This document shows positions 15,792 to 25,173 of a stretch of 64,000 nt of DNA, one piece after another (position 1 is the first letter of the stretch; each line of letters starts with the position of its first letter). This DNA is from Flavobacteriales bacterium (lineage in GTDB: Bacteria; Bacteroidota; Bacteroidia; NS11-12g; UBA955). Position numbers and translations under genes: made by a program. The stretch covers positions 1-64,000 of the forward strand of contig NSIM01000004.1 of assembly GCA_002737705.1 (NCBI GenBank), written 5' to 3'. Below the pieces are notes generated by a model. That model had not been told where the DNA came from, did not search any database, and saw nothing but the letters and a program-made list of their open reading frames with translations.

Positions 15792-16844
15792 ATGAGTGCT
15801 AAGAATATAATCATTACTGGTGGTGCGGGCTTTATTGGGAGTCATGTAGTGAAAAGATTTGTGAAGAACTACCCCGATTTGCATATTATCAACATGGATT
15901 CCCTTACCTATGCTGGCAATTTGGAGAATTTAACAGAAATTGAATTGGCTCCAAATTATGAATTTATTCGCATGGATATTACCGATTCCCATGCTGTCAA
16001 TGCATTTTTTAGCAGCCGACCAATCCATGGTGTTATTCACCTTGCAGCAGAAAGTCATGTAGATCGAAGTATCGTAAATCCCATTGAATTTGTGATGACC
16101 AATGTGGTGGGAACAGTGGTTTTACTCAACGCCTACAAAACATTTGGCCATACCGACCAAGGGAGGTTTTATCATGTAAGTACCGATGAGGTTTATGGAA
16201 CTCTGGGTGATGAAGGAAAGTTTACCGAACAGACCCCTTACCAACCCAATTCTCCCTACAGTGCATCCAAGGCATCCAGTGATCATTTTGTACGGGCCTA
16301 CTATGAAACCTACCATTTGCCGATTGTTATCAGTAATTGTTCTAACAATTATGGCAGTCACCAGTTTCCAGAAAAATTACTCCCACTCATGATTCACAAC
16401 ATCAAAAATAAAAACCCACTTCCGGTATATGGCAAGGGTGAGAATGTGCGGGATTGGCTTTGGGTAGAAGACCATGCGCGGGCCATAGAGAAAATTTATT
16501 TTGAAGGGAAAGTGGGTGAAACTTATACTATTGGTGGAAATAATGAATGGAAAAATATTGATTTGGTCTACAAATTGTGTGAAATAATGGACCGAAAATT
16601 ACACCGAGATTTGGGAGAATCTTGCAAACTTATCACCTTTGTAACCGACCGAAAAGGCCATGATTTTAGATATGCAATCGATGCCAGTAAATTGGAAAAA
16701 GAACTGGGTTGGAAACCCAGCGTTGCTTTCGATCAGGGGTTTGAAAAAACCATAGATTGGTATATAGAAAATAAAAATTGGCTCGACCATGTAACCAGTG
16801 GTTCCTATACTGCATATTATGAATCAATGTATAGCAAAGGATAA
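15792..16844 (+). CDS. rfbB: dTDP-glucose 4,6-dehydratase
   Basis: Converts dTDP-glucose to dTDP-4-keto-6-deoxyglucose, the second step of dTDP-rhamnose synthesis for surface polysaccharide. An NAD-binding Rossmann motif GGAGFIGSHVVKRF is at about residues 9-22, the catalytic region STDEVYG at about 127, and the YxxxK pair in YSASKASSDHFVRAYY at about 157. The length of 350 aa is normal. The partner genes rfbA, rfbC and rfbD are not in the window, so the pathway must be completed elsewhere. Two glycosyltransferases lie about 40 kb away. Confidence 0.95.
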   Translation: MSAKNIIITGGAGFIGSHVVKRFVKNYPDLHIINMDSLTYAGNLENLTEIELAPNYEFIRMDITDSHAVNAFFSSRPIHGVIHLAAESHVDRSIVNPIEFVMTNVVGTVVLLNAYKTFGHTDQGRFYHVSTDEVYGTLGDEGKFTEQTPYQPNSPYSASKASSDHFVRAYYETYHLPIVISNCSNNYGSHQFPEKLLPLMIHNIKNKNPLPVYGKGENVRDWLWVEDHARAIEKIYFEGKVGETYTIGGNNEWKNIDLVYKLCEIMDRKLHRDLGESCKLITFVTDRKGHDFRYAIDASKLEKELGWKPSVAFDQGFEKTIDWYIENKNWLDHVTSGSYTAYYESMYSKG

Positions 16845-16917
16845 TTGGAAGAGACAATAATCAATGAATATCGGCATAAGAGAAATAAAAGTTCATCCAA
16901 AAAACATCCCCAAAACA

Positions 16918-18420
16918 ATGTCTAGTTTGCATTTATACAATACATTATCCCGGAAATTGGAATTGTTTCAGCCTATCACTGAAGGACATGTGGGCATTTA
17001 TATTTGTGGTCCAACAGTATACGGACCACCCCATCTTGGCCATGTTCGTGGCCCGATTGTTTTTGATGTACTTCGAAGGTATTTGATTCACAATGGGTAT
17101 AATGTTAGGTTTGTTAGAAACATAACAGATGTTGGACATCTTGTGGGAGATTTTGATGGGGGTGAAGACAAGTTGCTTAAGCAGGCTAAGGTAGAAAAAT
17201 TAGAACCCATGGAGGTGGCACAGACGTATACCAATGCGTACAATGCTGTTATGGATAAAATGAATATCATCAAGCCCAGCATTGAGCCCCGGGCTACCGG
17301 TCACATTATTGAACAAATTGAAATGATTCAAGCCATCATGGATGCTGGTTTGGCATATACTATTAATGGTTCCGTTTATTTTGATGTCATCGCTTACAAT
17401 ACAAATAACAATTATGGTGTGTTGAGCGGAAGGATTTTAGAGGATTTGCAATCGGGTCATGATGCAATTTCCTCTGGCCCAAATTTTGTACCCTCTCAGG
17501 GACGGGCATTGGAATCTCAAAATGAAAAACGCAATCCAAGCGATTTTGCACTCTGGAAGAAAGCATCGCCAGAACATCTTATGCAATGGAATAGTTCTTG
17601 GGGCAAAGGATTCCCGGGATGGCATATCGAATGCAGTGCAATGAGCGCTAAATATTTGGGTGCCTATTTCGATATTCACGGTGGCGGCTTGGATTTATTA
17701 TTTCCCCACCATGAAGCCGAAATTGCACAAGGTATTGTAGCGCACAAGCACACCCCAGCGAAATATTGGATTCACCACAATATGATTACCATTGCTGGCC
17801 AGAAGATGGCCAAGAGTTTAGGAAATGGGGTGTTGGCAGAACAATTATTCAATGGATCGCATGCTTTATTAGACCAGCCCTATTCTCCGATGACCCTGAG
17901 ATTTTTCGTCTTACAGGCACATTATCGCGGAACTTTAGATTTTAGCAATAATGCATTATTGGCTGCGCAAAAAGCTTGGCAACGCATGCAATCGGCAATC
18001 AATTTAATCGACAACCTAAAGGTTGTTGATGGTAAGGGTTCAATGGAGGTTGATGACATTGTTTTGGGTATTCGTGAGAGCATGAATGATGACTTAAATA
18101 CGCCGCAAGTAATTGCCCATTTGTTTGAATTGTGCCGGCGTATTAATTTGGTTAATGACGGAAAAGACCAAATTTCGCTTCGCGTCAAAACCCTTGTCCA
18201 ACAGTTGAGAGATGATGTTTGCTTTGGATTTTTGGGTCTAATATTGGACGATAAATCAAATTCAGATGGATTGAATGATGCCATGCAGATTTTACTAGAC
18301 CTGCGCAAAAATGCCAAAAAAGAAAACAATTGGGTTTTGGGCGATCAAATCCGAGATGCTTTGAAAGAAAAAGGTTTTGAAATCAAAGATACTCCCGAAG
18401 GAACCGTTTGGAAATTATAA
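16918..18420 (+). CDS. cysS: Cysteinyl-tRNA synthetase
   Basis: Class I aminoacyl-tRNA synthetase that charges tRNA-Cys. Landmarks: CGPTVYGPPHLGHVRGP (zinc Cys plus HIGH-like HLGH), WHIECSAMSAKYLG with downstream HHEAEIAQ (zinc ligands and substrate site), and KMAKSLGN (the KMSKS loop). The C-terminal DALR domain is present and the protein ends as the family does. The track starts at 16864; the in-frame ATG at 16918 (MSSLHLYNTLSRKLELF) aligns with the family N-terminus and I prefer it, but the longer start cannot be excluded. It is followed by rsmE after 18 nt. Confidence 0.95.
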   Translation: MSSLHLYNTLSRKLELFQPITEGHVGIYICGPTVYGPPHLGHVRGPIVFDVLRRYLIHNGYNVRFVRNITDVGHLVGDFDGGEDKLLKQAKVEKLEPMEVAQTYTNAYNAVMDKMNIIKPSIEPRATGHIIEQIEMIQAIMDAGLAYTINGSVYFDVIAYNTNNNYGVLSGRILEDLQSGHDAISSGPNFVPSQGRALESQNEKRNPSDFALWKKASPEHLMQWNSSWGKGFPGWHIECSAMSAKYLGAYFDIHGGGLDLLFPHHEAEIAQGIVAHKHTPAKYWIHHNMITIAGQKMAKSLGNGVLAEQLFNGSHALLDQPYSPMTLRFFVLQAHYRGTLDFSNNALLAAQKAWQRMQSAINLIDNLKVVDGKGSMEVDDIVLGIRESMNDDLNTPQVIAHLFELCRRINLVNDGKDQISLRVKTLVQQLRDDVCFGFLGLILDDKSNSDGLNDAMQILLDLRKNAKKENNWVLGDQIRDALKEKGFEIKDTPEGTVWKL

Positions 18421-18438
18421 AGTAAAATCGCATAGTTT

Positions 18439-19140
18439 ATGCCAGGTCACTTCACGTTCTACTCCAACAAAATTAACAACAATATTGCCGATTTTGACTT
18501 GTCTGAATGCAAGCATGCAATTGGGGTTTTGCGTTATTCATTGGGCGATGGAATTTGGTTTACAGATGGGTTTGGGAAACGCTATTATGGGATAATTTCA
18601 GTGAGTACAAAGACGGGATTTCAGGTAGAAATCAAGCAAACCGTGTTGGTTGATCCTTTGCCCGGCATTCATGTTTTTATGGCAATTTTGAAAAGCCGTG
18701 AGCGGATGGAATGGGCCGTAGAAAAATGCAGCGAGCTTGGAGTAAATTCCTTTACTTTTTTTCATGCCGATCGGGGAGAAAGGGCGAAGCTTAATATAGA
18801 CCGTATGAATAAGGTTGCGATATCTTCCCTCAAACAATCGCATGGAGCCTGGATTACGAACGTGGCAGTTCTTGGTTTCGATGCTATTTGTCGTGTCGGC
18901 TTGTCATCGCCTTTATTCCATAAATACATTGCTTTTTGCTCCGATTCCAAGAAAATATCTCCCCCAGAAATTCAGTATCCAATGGCATTGTTAATTGGCC
19001 CTGAAGGAGATTTTTCTACCCGCGAAATAGAGATTTCCAACGCAAACAATTGGATACCCTTACACTGCGGGAATCAAATCTTGCGCAGTGAAACAGCCGT
19101 TGTTTCTGTTGCGGCCGCCCTGCGTTTGAGCAGTCGTTGA
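18439..19140 (+). CDS. rsmE: 16S rRNA (uracil-1498-N3)-methyltransferase
   Basis: Methylates U1498 of 16S rRNA using S-adenosylmethionine. The SPOUT fold C-terminal knot is clear: ALLIGPEGDFSTREIEI at about residues 183-200 and LRSETAVVSVAAAL near the end. The N-terminal PUA-like part begins PGHFTFYSN; ERMEWAVEKCSELGVNSFTF lies at about 93-112. Length 233 aa is standard. It belongs to the cysS-rsmE run; purD follows 38 nt downstream with its own promoter. Confidence 0.94.
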   Translation: MPGHFTFYSNKINNNIADFDLSECKHAIGVLRYSLGDGIWFTDGFGKRYYGIISVSTKTGFQVEIKQTVLVDPLPGIHVFMAILKSRERMEWAVEKCSELGVNSFTFFHADRGERAKLNIDRMNKVAISSLKQSHGAWITNVAVLGFDAICRVGLSSPLFHKYIAFCSDSKKISPPEIQYPMALLIGPEGDFSTREIEISNANNWIPLHCGNQILRSETAVVSVAAALRLSSR

Positions 19141-19141
19141 G

Positions 19142-19174
19142 TTGATGGTCTTACTGGGGATTTTGGTATCTTTG
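19142..19174 (+). promoter_or_regulatory. Promoter of purD
   Basis: TTG at 19142-19144, 22 nt, then TATCTTTG at 19167-19174, ending 4 nt before the GTG start. Both elements match the Bacteroidota consensus. The transcript would begin at or almost at the start codon. Confidence 0.6.
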
Positions 19175-19178
19175 TAGT

Positions 19179-20474
19179 GTGAATATTCTCTTGCTTGGCT
19201 CGGGTGGACGTGAACATGCTTTTGCATTAAAAATACATGGGTGTATTGGCCTTGAATCCTTATATATCTCACCTGGGAATCCTGGGACTGCCGAATTTGG
19301 AACCAATGTTACGCTGGATCTTACAGATTTTTCTGCTGTGTATGCTTTTTGTAAGGAGAAAAATATTTCTTTGGTAGTACCCGGCAATGAAGTTCCTTTG
19401 GTTGCTGGAATAACAGATTATTTAACGCTGGAAGCAAAAAAAGACGGGTTTACATTGGGTGTTTCAGGTCCTAGCACTTGGTGTGCCCAACTCGAGGGAT
19501 CTAAAGAGTTTTCCAAAGAATTCATGTTTCGCCACGCGATTCCAACCGCTAGATATGCTTCTTTTTGCCAGGGACAAATGGACGAAGCAAAACTTTTTTT
19601 GCATACGCTAACCCCACCTTATGTGTTAAAAGCCGATGGTTTGGCTGCAGGAAAAGGGGTTATAATTACCCATTCCTTCCAAGAGGCCTGCGAAACGCTT
19701 GAAAGCATGACGAATCTCACGCTGTTTGGAAAGGCGGGTGCGCGGGTGGTAATTGAAGAATTTTTACAGGGAATTGAATTGAGTGTCTTTGCCATTAGCG
19801 ATGGTGACACATGGCAGGTATTGGCTTCGGCGAAAGACTATAAAAGGATCTTTGATAACGACCTGGGATTGAATACAGGCGGAATGGGCGCGATTTCTCC
19901 TGTGCCTTTTGCCGACAAGGAATTTATGGAAAAAGTCAAATCTCGTATTTTAATACCCTCTTTTGAAGGTTTGAAGGCAGAAGGTCATCCCTATACAGGC
20001 TTTTTGTTTGTGGGATTGATGAATGTCGGTGGTGATCCCTTTGTTATTGAATACAATGTGCGCATGGGAGACCCAGAAACAGAAGCCATTTTCCCTCGCC
20101 TCAAAACACCCCTTATAGACATTTTGTATGCGATGGCTTCGAGAGGATTGAATACTATTTCTATCGATTTAGATTCCCGGACTGCAGCCAGTATTTTTTT
20201 GGTTTCAGGAGGTTATCCTGGTGAAATTTGTAAAGGGGAAGTGATCACCTTGCCCCGTTCATTGCCTGAAAAAGACCAATGGATATTTCATGCATCCACT
20301 ACATTAGAAAAGGGTATACTGAAAACCAATGGCGGAAGGGTGATTGCGGTTACTTCTTTGGGTAAAGACATCAAGCATGCGCTTGAACGATCCAATTCAC
20401 TCGCAAATCAGATCAGTTTTAACAATAAATTTAACCGCACTGATATTGGTTTAGACCTCCTATATTTTACCTAA
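19179..20474 (+). CDS. purD: Phosphoribosylamine--glycine ligase (GAR synthetase)
   Basis: Second step of purine synthesis: joins glycine to phosphoribosylamine with ATP. Landmarks: MNILLLGSGGREHAFA at the N-terminus, ATP-grasp segments KADGLAAGKGVII (about 147) and GLNTGGMGAISP (about 230), and EYNVRMGDPETEAIFPRL (about 287-304), which holds the metal ligands. The 431-aa length is normal. The start is a GTG at 19179, chosen because the N-terminus matches the family exactly; a consensus promoter ends 4 nt upstream, so the mRNA is likely leaderless. It is followed by a DUF502 gene after 15 nt. Confidence 0.95.
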   Translation: MNILLLGSGGREHAFALKIHGCIGLESLYISPGNPGTAEFGTNVTLDLTDFSAVYAFCKEKNISLVVPGNEVPLVAGITDYLTLEAKKDGFTLGVSGPSTWCAQLEGSKEFSKEFMFRHAIPTARYASFCQGQMDEAKLFLHTLTPPYVLKADGLAAGKGVIITHSFQEACETLESMTNLTLFGKAGARVVIEEFLQGIELSVFAISDGDTWQVLASAKDYKRIFDNDLGLNTGGMGAISPVPFADKEFMEKVKSRILIPSFEGLKAEGHPYTGFLFVGLMNVGGDPFVIEYNVRMGDPETEAIFPRLKTPLIDILYAMASRGLNTISIDLDSRTAASIFLVSGGYPGEICKGEVITLPRSLPEKDQWIFHASTTLEKGILKTNGGRVIAVTSLGKDIKHALERSNSLANQISFNNKFNRTDIGLDLLYFT

Positions 20475-20489
20475 AAAAACCTTTTTACA

Positions 20490-21107
20490 ATGAACTCTCC
20501 CAAAAAATATACACTTTACGATCAACTAATTAAAGCCAGATTAAAGACTCCCGGTCAATTATTCGTTGAATATTTTCTCAGGGGCATTTTGGTAGTATTG
20601 CCAATTGCAATTACAATCGGTATTTTAAGCTGGATACTTAAAAGTGTTGGGGGATATTTTGATCTTCAAAAACTCGGCTTTGGCACCATCATTTTATATG
20701 CTTTGGGTGTTGTTGCATCCATTATTCTTATAGGTTTTATTACAAGGGGGGTCTTCGTGCAACAGCTATTGGGATTTTTTGAAGGTCTCATTGACAGGGC
20801 TCCAGGACTTAATTTTATTTTTGGAACCACAAAAGACATGACGGAAGCGTTTGTGGGTGAAAAAAAGAAATTTACAAAACCTGTGGTGGTAGAAATTGAA
20901 GCAGGTGTCTACAAAATTGGATTTCTCACGCAAGAGAAAATGGATATGCTCAATTTACCCGATTGCTGTACTGTTTATTTGCCCTACAGTTATACGTTCA
21001 CGGGAGAAATAGTGATTGTGCAGAAATCAAAGGTTCACAGCATCTCTATAGAAAGTGGCACTGTTACCAAGTTTGTTCTGAGTGGTGGCGCTACAAACAT
21101 TAAATAG
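20490..21107 (+). CDS. DUF502 family membrane protein
   Basis: A 205-aa inner-membrane protein with two strong hydrophobic helices (about residues 27-50, RGILVVLPIAITIGILSWIL; and 65-88, IILYALGVVASIILIGFI) and a soluble C-terminal domain. GTTKDMTEAFVGEKKKFTKP and FTGEIVIV are typical of DUF502. Function unknown for the family. It directly follows purD (15-nt gap) and precedes exbB by about 70 nt. Confidence 0.88.
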   Translation: MNSPKKYTLYDQLIKARLKTPGQLFVEYFLRGILVVLPIAITIGILSWILKSVGGYFDLQKLGFGTIILYALGVVASIILIGFITRGVFVQQLLGFFEGLIDRAPGLNFIFGTTKDMTEAFVGEKKKFTKPVVVEIEAGVYKIGFLTQEKMDMLNLPDCCTVYLPYSYTFTGEIVIVQKSKVHSISIESGTVTKFVLSGGATNIK

Positions 21108-21178
21108 TTCTTTTTTGGGGATAATTTTTAGGGGTGATTCACATTGTAGTAGGGGTTTAAGGAGTTAATTCGCATACT

Positions 21179-21889
21179 ATGTTGTCTACTATGTTAACAC
21201 TACTTCAAACTGCGGGTGTTCCGCTAGATTCTGCCGCCATCAAAGTCGCCAAAGATGCCGCCATGCACGTCTCCGTTCCGGTATTGGAAATGATGGGCAA
21301 TGGAGGGTTTGTGATGTATTTACTTGCCGGTTGTTTACTTTTGTCGATTTACTTTATTGTAGAACGGTTTATCTACATTCGAAATCGCGCAAAAATGGAT
21401 CCCAATTTATTGGCTGTGGTGAAAGACAATTTGAAAGAAAATCGAGAAGAGGCGGCATTGGCATACTGTCAACGCATCCCCACTGCCCAAGCACAGGTAA
21501 TGGCGACGGGTCTTAATTTTTTGGGAAGCAATATGCGGGAAATTGAAAGCGCAATGGAAACACGAGCCAATGTTGAACTTAGCGCCATGGAAGGAAATTT
21601 GGGATACCTCAGTCTTGTTGCACGGATCGCACCAATGTTGGGATTTGTTGGCACAATTTGGGGTGTGATTAATATTTTTTATACCATCTCCCAGACCAAT
21701 GGTCTCGAAATTGGTGGCATTGCAGAAGGATTATACATAAAAATGGTTACAAGTTTTGCGGGTTTATTGGTCGGCATTATTTCATTCATTGGTTATCAAT
21801 TGTTTGTGCGCAAAGTCGATCGTTTTGCTGAACGTTTGCAAGAACAAAGCTTAAGCTTGTTGGAAGTACTTAATAAAGCAAATCACTAA
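21179..21889 (+). CDS. exbB: MotA/TolQ/ExbB proton channel family protein
   Basis: An inner-membrane stator subunit that uses the proton gradient to power a TonB- or TolA-like transducer. Three hydrophobic segments are seen (about residues 42-60, 140-160 and 185-205). The conserved core IAPMLGFVGTIWGVINIF and MVTSFAGLLVGIISFIGYQ are the ExbB/TolQ signature. It is followed by exbD after 3 nt. No tonB or tolA gene is in the window, so whether it serves TonB-dependent transport or another envelope function is open. Confidence 0.92.
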   Translation: MLSTMLTLLQTAGVPLDSAAIKVAKDAAMHVSVPVLEMMGNGGFVMYLLAGCLLLSIYFIVERFIYIRNRAKMDPNLLAVVKDNLKENREEAALAYCQRIPTAQAQVMATGLNFLGSNMREIESAMETRANVELSAMEGNLGYLSLVARIAPMLGFVGTIWGVINIFYTISQTNGLEIGGIAEGLYIKMVTSFAGLLVGIISFIGYQLFVRKVDRFAERLQEQSLSLLEVLNKANH

Positions 21890-21892
21890 TTT

Positions 21893-22339
21893 ATGAAAAT
21901 CGGCAGACGCAGGCGAGAGGGAGCCGAAGTTGAAGCTTCATCTATGAATGACATCATGTTTTTTTTGATGTTGTTTTTCTTAATAGCCAGTACTTTAGCC
22001 AATCCCAATGTAATTAGCATCATGCTGCCCAAGGCCTCAACTACAAACCAAATCCAAACCAAAACATTGCCGCTAACGGTTAAGTTAGAGAACAAAGGAA
22101 CCGCGCAAGAAGAATTGGGTATTTACATTGAGAAAAATAGAATTCCCTTTGAAGAATTGCACGATCGATTGGAAGCTGAAAAAATAAAATATACCAGTAC
22201 AGAGGGGCAAGAAAGTGGGTTAAATGTAGTGCTAAGATTAGACAAAGACCTCCGGGTTCAAGACATGGTTGATGTGATGCAGGTGGGCGCCAATTTGGGA
22301 ATCAAGATGGTATTGGCTACCGATAAATCAAAAAGATAA
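21893..22339 (+). CDS. exbD: ExbD/TolR family biopolymer transport protein
   Basis: Partner of ExbB; a single N-terminal membrane helix with a periplasmic domain. The key Asp within the helix start is present in SMNDIMFFLMLFFLIAST (about residues 18-34). The 148-aa length fits. Its stop codon overlaps the ATG of the next gene by 1 nt (TAATG), which indicates translational coupling to the PagL-like protein. Confidence 0.92.
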   Translation: MKIGRRRREGAEVEASSMNDIMFFLMLFFLIASTLANPNVISIMLPKASTTNQIQTKTLPLTVKLENKGTAQEELGIYIEKNRIPFEELHDRLEAEKIKYTSTEGQESGLNVVLRLDKDLRVQDMVDVMQVGANLGIKMVLATDKSKR

Positions 22340-23721
22340 TGAAAGCATTGCTTTTGGGATTATCGGCTTTTGGGCTGCTAATACCCAATATTGCAATGGC
22401 TCAGTCTGATTCAATGATGGCTGTGGACACAACCCATACCCCTGTTCTAAACGATTCATTGAAGAACGATTCTAATACTGTCTTAAAAGAGATTTCTACA
22501 ATACCCTTGTTCAATACTTTTTATCCACTTAGAATCAACCAAGAATCAGAATGGGGGATGCACGTATTGGGTGGCTTTGTGTTGCCCCACCATTCCGATA
22601 TGATGGCCCTGTATAGGCATATTGGAGGCTTGGGTATACGGTACAGAGCAGCGATGAAAGAGTCCAATTTTTCAGGAAACGATTTTGATAAAATATCCCA
22701 TGGATATGCCTTTAATTTTTTGAATTTGGGTAGCCGTGTAGCAGGCTATGGTATTGGTATTTCGAGCATGTTAATGATTCAATCTAGGCGTCATAATTAT
22801 TGGTTGGTTGGCATGGGGTTGGGGTATTTGTCTCAGAAGTTTGATGCATTAGACAATCCACGTAATGTTGCAATTGGCAGTCATTACAACGGAACAATGC
22901 AGTTGGGTTATCATTGGGAATTTTCTCATCTGCTCAGGGTTAAAACCCAGTGTATACGAGAAAAAATATCGGCCGCAAAGTACGCCTCATTGAACTCCGT
23001 CCCGATTCGTCATGTATGGAAATTGAATGCAGAACTTGGATTGATCCATTTTTCCAATGCAAATTGGAGGCAGCCCAATTTTGGTATAAATCTTCCATAT
23101 TTGTCATTTGGAATCAAACGCGCATTGGTTCATAGCTATTATCACTTGCCCAATGAGTTCAATAAATCTGGTGTTCAAACCACACAAATTGAAGACTTTG
23201 ACCGGGTTAAAGTATTGGGTTGGAAACATCCAAATACATACCAAAAACGTCTGCCTACTCATAAAAATTCTTTTTTTATCCATACCCTTGGATTGCGTTT
23301 TGGAAGACGTCAAATTGAAATAGACCAGAGAAAGACGTTCACAAATACAATAATAGAATATATGGCAGACCGAGTGAAACCTTTCTCCACTCACCAATGG
23401 CGAATGGGATCAGTTGTTTTTATAGATCCCTCCTATCCCTATACCAAATTTGACCAAACAAAGCCTTTGCAAAATCCCAAGCGCCCCATTGATAATCTTG
23501 AAATTGCCATTGCGGGTGGGCGTAAATGGATTTTTGGAGACTGGGGAATTATTACAGATATAGGATTGTATTTGTACCGACCCAATACGACCAAAAGACG
23601 CTATTTTGAAGCTATAGGAATTAGTTACCAAGCATCGCCACATATTCAAATTGTTGGTCGGTTAAAAATCCATCTCACTACCGCTGATTATATGGAATGG
23701 GGCCTAGGATATACATTGTAA
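22339..23721 (+). CDS. Acyloxyacyl hydrolase/PagL-like lipid A deacylase family protein
   Basis: A predicted outer-membrane beta-barrel of 460 aa with a signal peptide (cleavage after NIAMA, about residue 21). The central part resembles the Bacteroidota PagL-like family: GGFVLPHHSDMMALYRHIGG, GLGYLSQKFDALDNPRNVAI, GSHYNGTMQLGYHWEF, and LIHFSNANWRQPNFGINLP, where the His-Phe-Ser segment corresponds to the PagL catalytic His-Ser. If active it would remove the 3-O-acyl chain of lipid A. The start codon overlaps the exbD stop, so it is made together with ExbBD. The C-terminal 120 residues extend beyond the PagL core and may form extra strands. Confidence 0.75.
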   Translation: MKALLLGLSAFGLLIPNIAMAQSDSMMAVDTTHTPVLNDSLKNDSNTVLKEISTIPLFNTFYPLRINQESEWGMHVLGGFVLPHHSDMMALYRHIGGLGIRYRAAMKESNFSGNDFDKISHGYAFNFLNLGSRVAGYGIGISSMLMIQSRRHNYWLVGMGLGYLSQKFDALDNPRNVAIGSHYNGTMQLGYHWEFSHLLRVKTQCIREKISAAKYASLNSVPIRHVWKLNAELGLIHFSNANWRQPNFGINLPYLSFGIKRALVHSYYHLPNEFNKSGVQTTQIEDFDRVKVLGWKHPNTYQKRLPTHKNSFFIHTLGLRFGRRQIEIDQRKTFTNTIIEYMADRVKPFSTHQWRMGSVVFIDPSYPYTKFDQTKPLQNPKRPIDNLEIAIAGGRKWIFGDWGIITDIGLYLYRPNTTKRRYFEAIGISYQASPHIQIVGRLKIHLTTADYMEWGLGYTL

Positions 23722-23847
23722 TTGGCCCTACAGGGTAATATTCATTTCCAATCAGTATTGGACACAATGAGAACTTCAGGCCCAACTTCCATTACTTTGT
23801 GTATCCATAACAGATCCTTGTGGCACAATCACAATTTTCAAAATTTC

Positions 23848-25161
23848 TTACAACGCGGCATTGCCCTCTAAATACCGAAAATACAATCCAACCGAAAAAA
23901 GAAACCATTTTTTATAAAAATCATAACTTGGTTCTATTCGGAATTCCATGCGCATTTTTTCTGAAAACAAATTTTTTGCCAGGGTATACCTTGCCGTAAA
24001 CAATTGTCGATTAATGGCATAATAGGAAGGGTTTTCGTAATTTACACATTGGTAAATAGGGGCGCCCAAGGGTGTTGAAAATCGATTTGCAGTGACACTG
24101 CTCAGAACCAATTGCTGGTTTTTAGCCAAACGGATTCCAAAATTTAACAGTATTGCTGAACCTGTCTTGAAGGATACATTTTTTTGTCCGGAATCGGCAA
24201 TGATATCTTTTGCAGAAAAATCCTGGTGAAAAAAATACAAACCTTCAAAAAAAACATTCTTGTTTTCAGTGATTTTAATGCCACCACCCCAAACAAAACG
24301 ATTGCCAATGGCCTGTTGTTTGACAAATCCCTCACCCCCTTTGTGCATAAGCAAAGCAAATCCTTTAAAATGCATATTTCGCTTTGCTGAATTGGCTTTT
24401 AATACTCGAAATTCTATGCGGTTTCCAAATGATATGATTTCTTGCCTGCCTGAGGAAATATCCATACGTTGTCGCCATTCTATCCAATTTTCTGAAGATA
24501 GATGGGGGGTTTCGCGCGTGAATTGCAATCCATATTCAATGGGGGTTTTTAATGCCAAATCATAGTTAATTAATAGATCAGGCAGGAGATGTTGGGTTTG
24601 TGAATGAATATTCCCTGCAATGAAACTGCGGCCACCCTTATTCCAATAAAAGTTGATAATAGGCCGAAAAACGGGCTTAGATTCCCAACCACCAAACTCG
24701 TATTGTACCAATCCACCCAATCGAATACCCATGCTTACTCGCTGTGGCAATGGCGTATATTTTAGGCTAGTAATACTATCCATGTCTCCAGCAATGCTTT
24801 TTTGTGGCTCGGTAATGCTTGGATAGTTTCCCAATCCAAGGGCATTTGGTGTCGGCACATTGGGGTTATCGGCATCTTCTGCAACAATTTTGATGGATAT
24901 CTGATACCAAATACGTGAACCAAAAAAAGTTTGTCCAGGATTGATTTTTTGGAGGTATTCATTGTCTTTGGTATACTGTAAAAAACCAAATCCCTGTTTT
25001 GACTCATTAATATCTGGGGATACTTTCGATTCTTTGTTTGTATAAGGCCGGCCGCTAAAAATGGCATTGTCTAATTGGGCGTTACACGCATTGCTCCAAA
25101 CTGCAAGGGCCAAGAAAAAAATAAAACAGAATGTATGTATGGTGTTTTTATTGCCAAGCAT
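23848..25161 (-). CDS. Hypothetical outer-membrane beta-barrel protein
   Basis: A 437-aa protein with a signal peptide (TFCFIFFLALAVWSNACNA, cleavage near residue 28). The rest has alternating hydrophobic/aromatic strands and ends with WFLFSVGLYFRYLEGNAAL, a beta-barrel-like C-terminus. I do not recognise a named family. It is the last gene of a leftward cluster and follows the TPR protein by 12 nt, so the two are probably made together. An outer-membrane channel or scaffold role is possible but unproven. Confidence 0.7.
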   Translation of the reverse strand: MLGNKNTIHTFCFIFFLALAVWSNACNAQLDNAIFSGRPYTNKESKVSPDINESKQGFGFLQYTKDNEYLQKINPGQTFFGSRIWYQISIKIVAEDADNPNVPTPNALGLGNYPSITEPQKSIAGDMDSITSLKYTPLPQRVSMGIRLGGLVQYEFGGWESKPVFRPIINFYWNKGGRSFIAGNIHSQTQHLLPDLLINYDLALKTPIEYGLQFTRETPHLSSENWIEWRQRMDISSGRQEIISFGNRIEFRVLKANSAKRNMHFKGFALLMHKGGEGFVKQQAIGNRFVWGGGIKITENKNVFFEGLYFFHQDFSAKDIIADSGQKNVSFKTGSAILLNFGIRLAKNQQLVLSSVTANRFSTPLGAPIYQCVNYENPSYYAINRQLFTARYTLAKNLFSEKMRMEFRIEPSYDFYKKWFLFSVGLYFRYLEGNAAL

Positions 25162-25173
25162 GGTGCAAGTTCG

